Positions 29,286 to 30,531 of a DNA stretch of 30,531 nucleotides are shown here, piece after piece. The notes beneath the pieces were generated by a model, which was given only the letters and a program-made list of their open reading frames with translations, was not told where the DNA came from and did no database searches. The number at the start of each line of letters is the position of its first letter. Positions within the stretch are counted from its first letter, which is position 1. The position numbers and the translations under genes were made by a program. This DNA comes from a virus, in IMG/VR virus record IMGVR_UViG_3300020020_000126, positions 1-30,531 of that record. One strand, given 5' to 3'.

Positions 29286-29616
29286 AGACCTCGACATCAA
29301 AATTGAACAAGGTAAGAACTTCAAACTGACTGTTACCGTACGAGAGTACGGATTGGTCAAGAATTTGACTGGGTTTGCTGGTCGGATGCAAATTCGCTCA
29401 GCCCCGGGCGGAACGTTACTAGCGAACCTTACCACCGAGATAACTATACCATCTCCCGTGAACGGCCAGATTGTGGTAAACATTCCTGCTGCTACGACTG
29501 CCGCGTATACCTGGAGTCAGGGTGTGTACGACCTAGAGGCGTTCCATAGTGGAACCCTTGAAGTTGTTGGTGCATTGAAGGGCTTTGCCTCGCTTGAATT
29601 GGAGGTGACGGTGTGA
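29275..29616 (+). CDS. Beta-rich baseplate-type protein, 113 aa
   Basis: ATG 29275 with GGAGGACTG upstream. The sequence DLDIKIEQGKNFKLTVTVRE, then NLTGFAGRMQIRSAPGG and IPAATTAAYTWSQGVYDLEA matches a widespread phage domain of the BppU N-terminal/tail-module type ('QG..F...V......DLTG....MQIR'). It probably is part of a baseplate or fibre attachment. Confidence 0.7.
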   Translation: MAAKDLDIKIEQGKNFKLTVTVREYGLVKNLTGFAGRMQIRSAPGGTLLANLTTEITIPSPVNGQIVVNIPAATTAAYTWSQGVYDLEAFHSGTLEVVGALKGFASLELEVTV

Positions 29617-29816
29617 GCAATCCATATCGGGATAAGTTACTGACGATCAGTGTTGGCAATCGAACCCGAGATAAAGTTCGAGAGTGGAAGTCCGATGACG
29701 GGGAACGTCACAAAGCAACCACTGATGAATTGAACAACACGGTCACTCAGCACGCTAGAGGAGACCGTCAGGACGTAATGCTTCGACCTGAAACAGTAAG
29801 GTTGCCACATGGCTAA
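29613..29816 (+). CDS. Small hypothetical protein, 67 aa
   Basis: GTG 29613 overlaps the upstream stop as GTGA with GGAGGTGACGGT upstream. The protein MSNPYRDKLLTISVGNRTRD is charged and hydrophilic with Arg, Asp and Lys throughout; a beta hairpin and a short helix are plausible. It lies in a run of small baseplate-region genes. No known family. Confidence 0.7.
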   Translation: MSNPYRDKLLTISVGNRTRDKVREWKSDDGERHKATTDELNNTVTQHARGDRQDVMLRPETVRLPHG

Positions 29817-30018
29817 GATCAAGATTGTTGATTCGAGTCTGGAAAGGCTGAAGGGAGAGTTAGCAGCCCTTCAGCAGCAGTACGACGATGGCGAAGACGT
29901 CTACTCGGAGTACATGGATAAGATGCAGGAACTAGCCGACGCCAATCGCGCGTGGCGAGTTCAAGAGGAAGAGGCTGGACGTCGTACTCCGGGAATTATC
30001 GCGGAGGTGAATGACTGA
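29809..30018 (+). CDS. Small coiled-coil protein, 69 aa
   Basis: ATG 29809 overlaps the previous gene by 8 bases. Residues 8-56 (LERLKGELAALQQQYDDGED and onward through MDKMQELADANRAWRVQEEE) form a helical heptad pattern. It may be an assembly or structural linker. The stop overlaps the next start as TGATG. Confidence 0.7.
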   Translation: MAKIKIVDSSLERLKGELAALQQQYDDGEDVYSEYMDKMQELADANRAWRVQEEEAGRRTPGIIAEVND

Positions 30019-30527
30019 TGGCGTTTTCTGCCTCCGGGCTGTACGTCTTCACAGTACAAAGTCAGATGCTGGGTACCTCGGTTACTGGTGGTCCGATTAA
30101 TCCCGCAACCGCGACTGGGTGGAAGTTGGCATTGCACAGTGATTCCCTTACTCAGGGCACTGCGCCGATTAACTATGACGCTACGTCACCGGTATGGGCT
30201 AACACGAATGAGGTGTCTGGCACGGGTTGGACTGCCGGTGGCATTTCGCTGACGACCATCGCGGCCGGTGGTAGTGCCACCCCCACATTGACGATCTCGA
30301 CGGGCACGTTGGTCTATGACCACACAAACGACGTCTCGGTGGTGAGCACCACCTTGACGGCTGTTCGTGGTTGCATCATCTATTTCGACAATGCGACTGC
30401 GCCGGCGGCACTTGTTGATGCAATGTTTGTTGCCGTTACGTTCGGCTCAAACTACTCAACGTCGAATGGTACTTTTGGTATTACCTGGGATGCCACTGGC
30501 ATTGCTCGAATAGACTTGACCCCCTAG
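30018..30527 (+). CDS. Minor tail/fibre-type protein, 169 aa
   Basis: ATG 30018 with GGAGGTGAATGACTG upstream. The sequence MAFSASGLYVFTVQSQMLGT continues with WKLALHSDSLTQGTAPINYD and NEVSGTGWTAGGISLTTIAA, a pattern common in small actinophage tail proteins. All-beta composition is evident. It is the last complete gene; the window ends 4 bases after its stop. Confidence 0.7.
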   Translation: MAFSASGLYVFTVQSQMLGTSVTGGPINPATATGWKLALHSDSLTQGTAPINYDATSPVWANTNEVSGTGWTAGGISLTTIAAGGSATPTLTISTGTLVYDHTNDVSVVSTTLTAVRGCIIYFDNATAPAALVDAMFVAVTFGSNYSTSNGTFGITWDATGIARIDLTP

Positions 30528-30531
30528 GGAG

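Noticed and set aside
1-30531. Search for tRNA genes, CRISPR arrays, integrase, att site and insertion sequences
   Set aside because: No T-loop signature in a cloverleaf context, no regular spacer arrays, and no recombinase or transposase motifs were seen by eye.

Overview
The window is phage DNA, most likely a siphovirus (tailed, non-contractile) of an actinobacterial host. The host inference rests on a phage-borne Lsr2 homologue (Lsr2 is an actinobacterial nucleoid protein), on strong GGAGG-type ribosome binding sites with frequent GTG and TTG starts, and on head and tail proteins of types common in actinobacteriophages. No integrase, repressor, replication gene, tRNA or endolysin was recognised, so lifestyle cannot be decided from this piece.

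Layout. Bases 1-8443 carry leftward (minus-strand) accessory genes: a partial unknown gene that may be leaderless (1-577); small-gene operons (1131-1683 and 1936-3006); a class II glutamine amidotransferase and amidoligase pair with many zinc knuckles (3153-5344); a small membrane protein (5460-5714); an Lsr2-like protein (6098-6526); a 61-aa ORF enclosed by an inverted repeat (6565-6869); a repeat-rich stretch without supported genes (6870-7331); a compact operon of three very small genes behind a good sigma70-type promoter (7363-7820); and a zinc-ribbon GIY-YIG endonuclease flanked by an imperfect direct repeat (7911-8561). The intergenic DNA between 7.74 and 8.74 kb holds a cluster of TTGATC(A/T)TG-like sites and the start of the rightward operon.

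Bases 8783-30527 form one dense rightward virion operon, mostly with overlapping stop and start codons. The order is: small terminase-like protein, two membrane proteins, two small unknowns, large terminase, a 54-aa protein, portal, two small proteins, a protease/scaffold gene with a strong internal scaffold start, decoration protein, major capsid protein, connector and tail-completion genes, tail tube with an Ig/FnIII-like domain, a second protein with a related domain, tail assembly chaperones joined by a -1 frameshift at A AAA AAC, tape measure, a Dit-like protein with inserted carbohydrate-binding domains, minor tail proteins, a holin-like protein plus a second membrane protein, and further baseplate or fibre-type genes. 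The operon continues beyond the window.

How it fits together. The right part builds the particle: the terminase packages DNA through the portal, protease and scaffold mature the head, and the chaperones with the tape measure set tail length. The left part looks like host-takeover or accessory cargo. The least understood parts are the amidoligase/amidotransferase cassette, the TTGATC operator family that may link leftward and rightward transcription, the repeats around lsr2, and a dispersed CTGTGGGG mini-hairpin element found in both coding and non-coding DNA.
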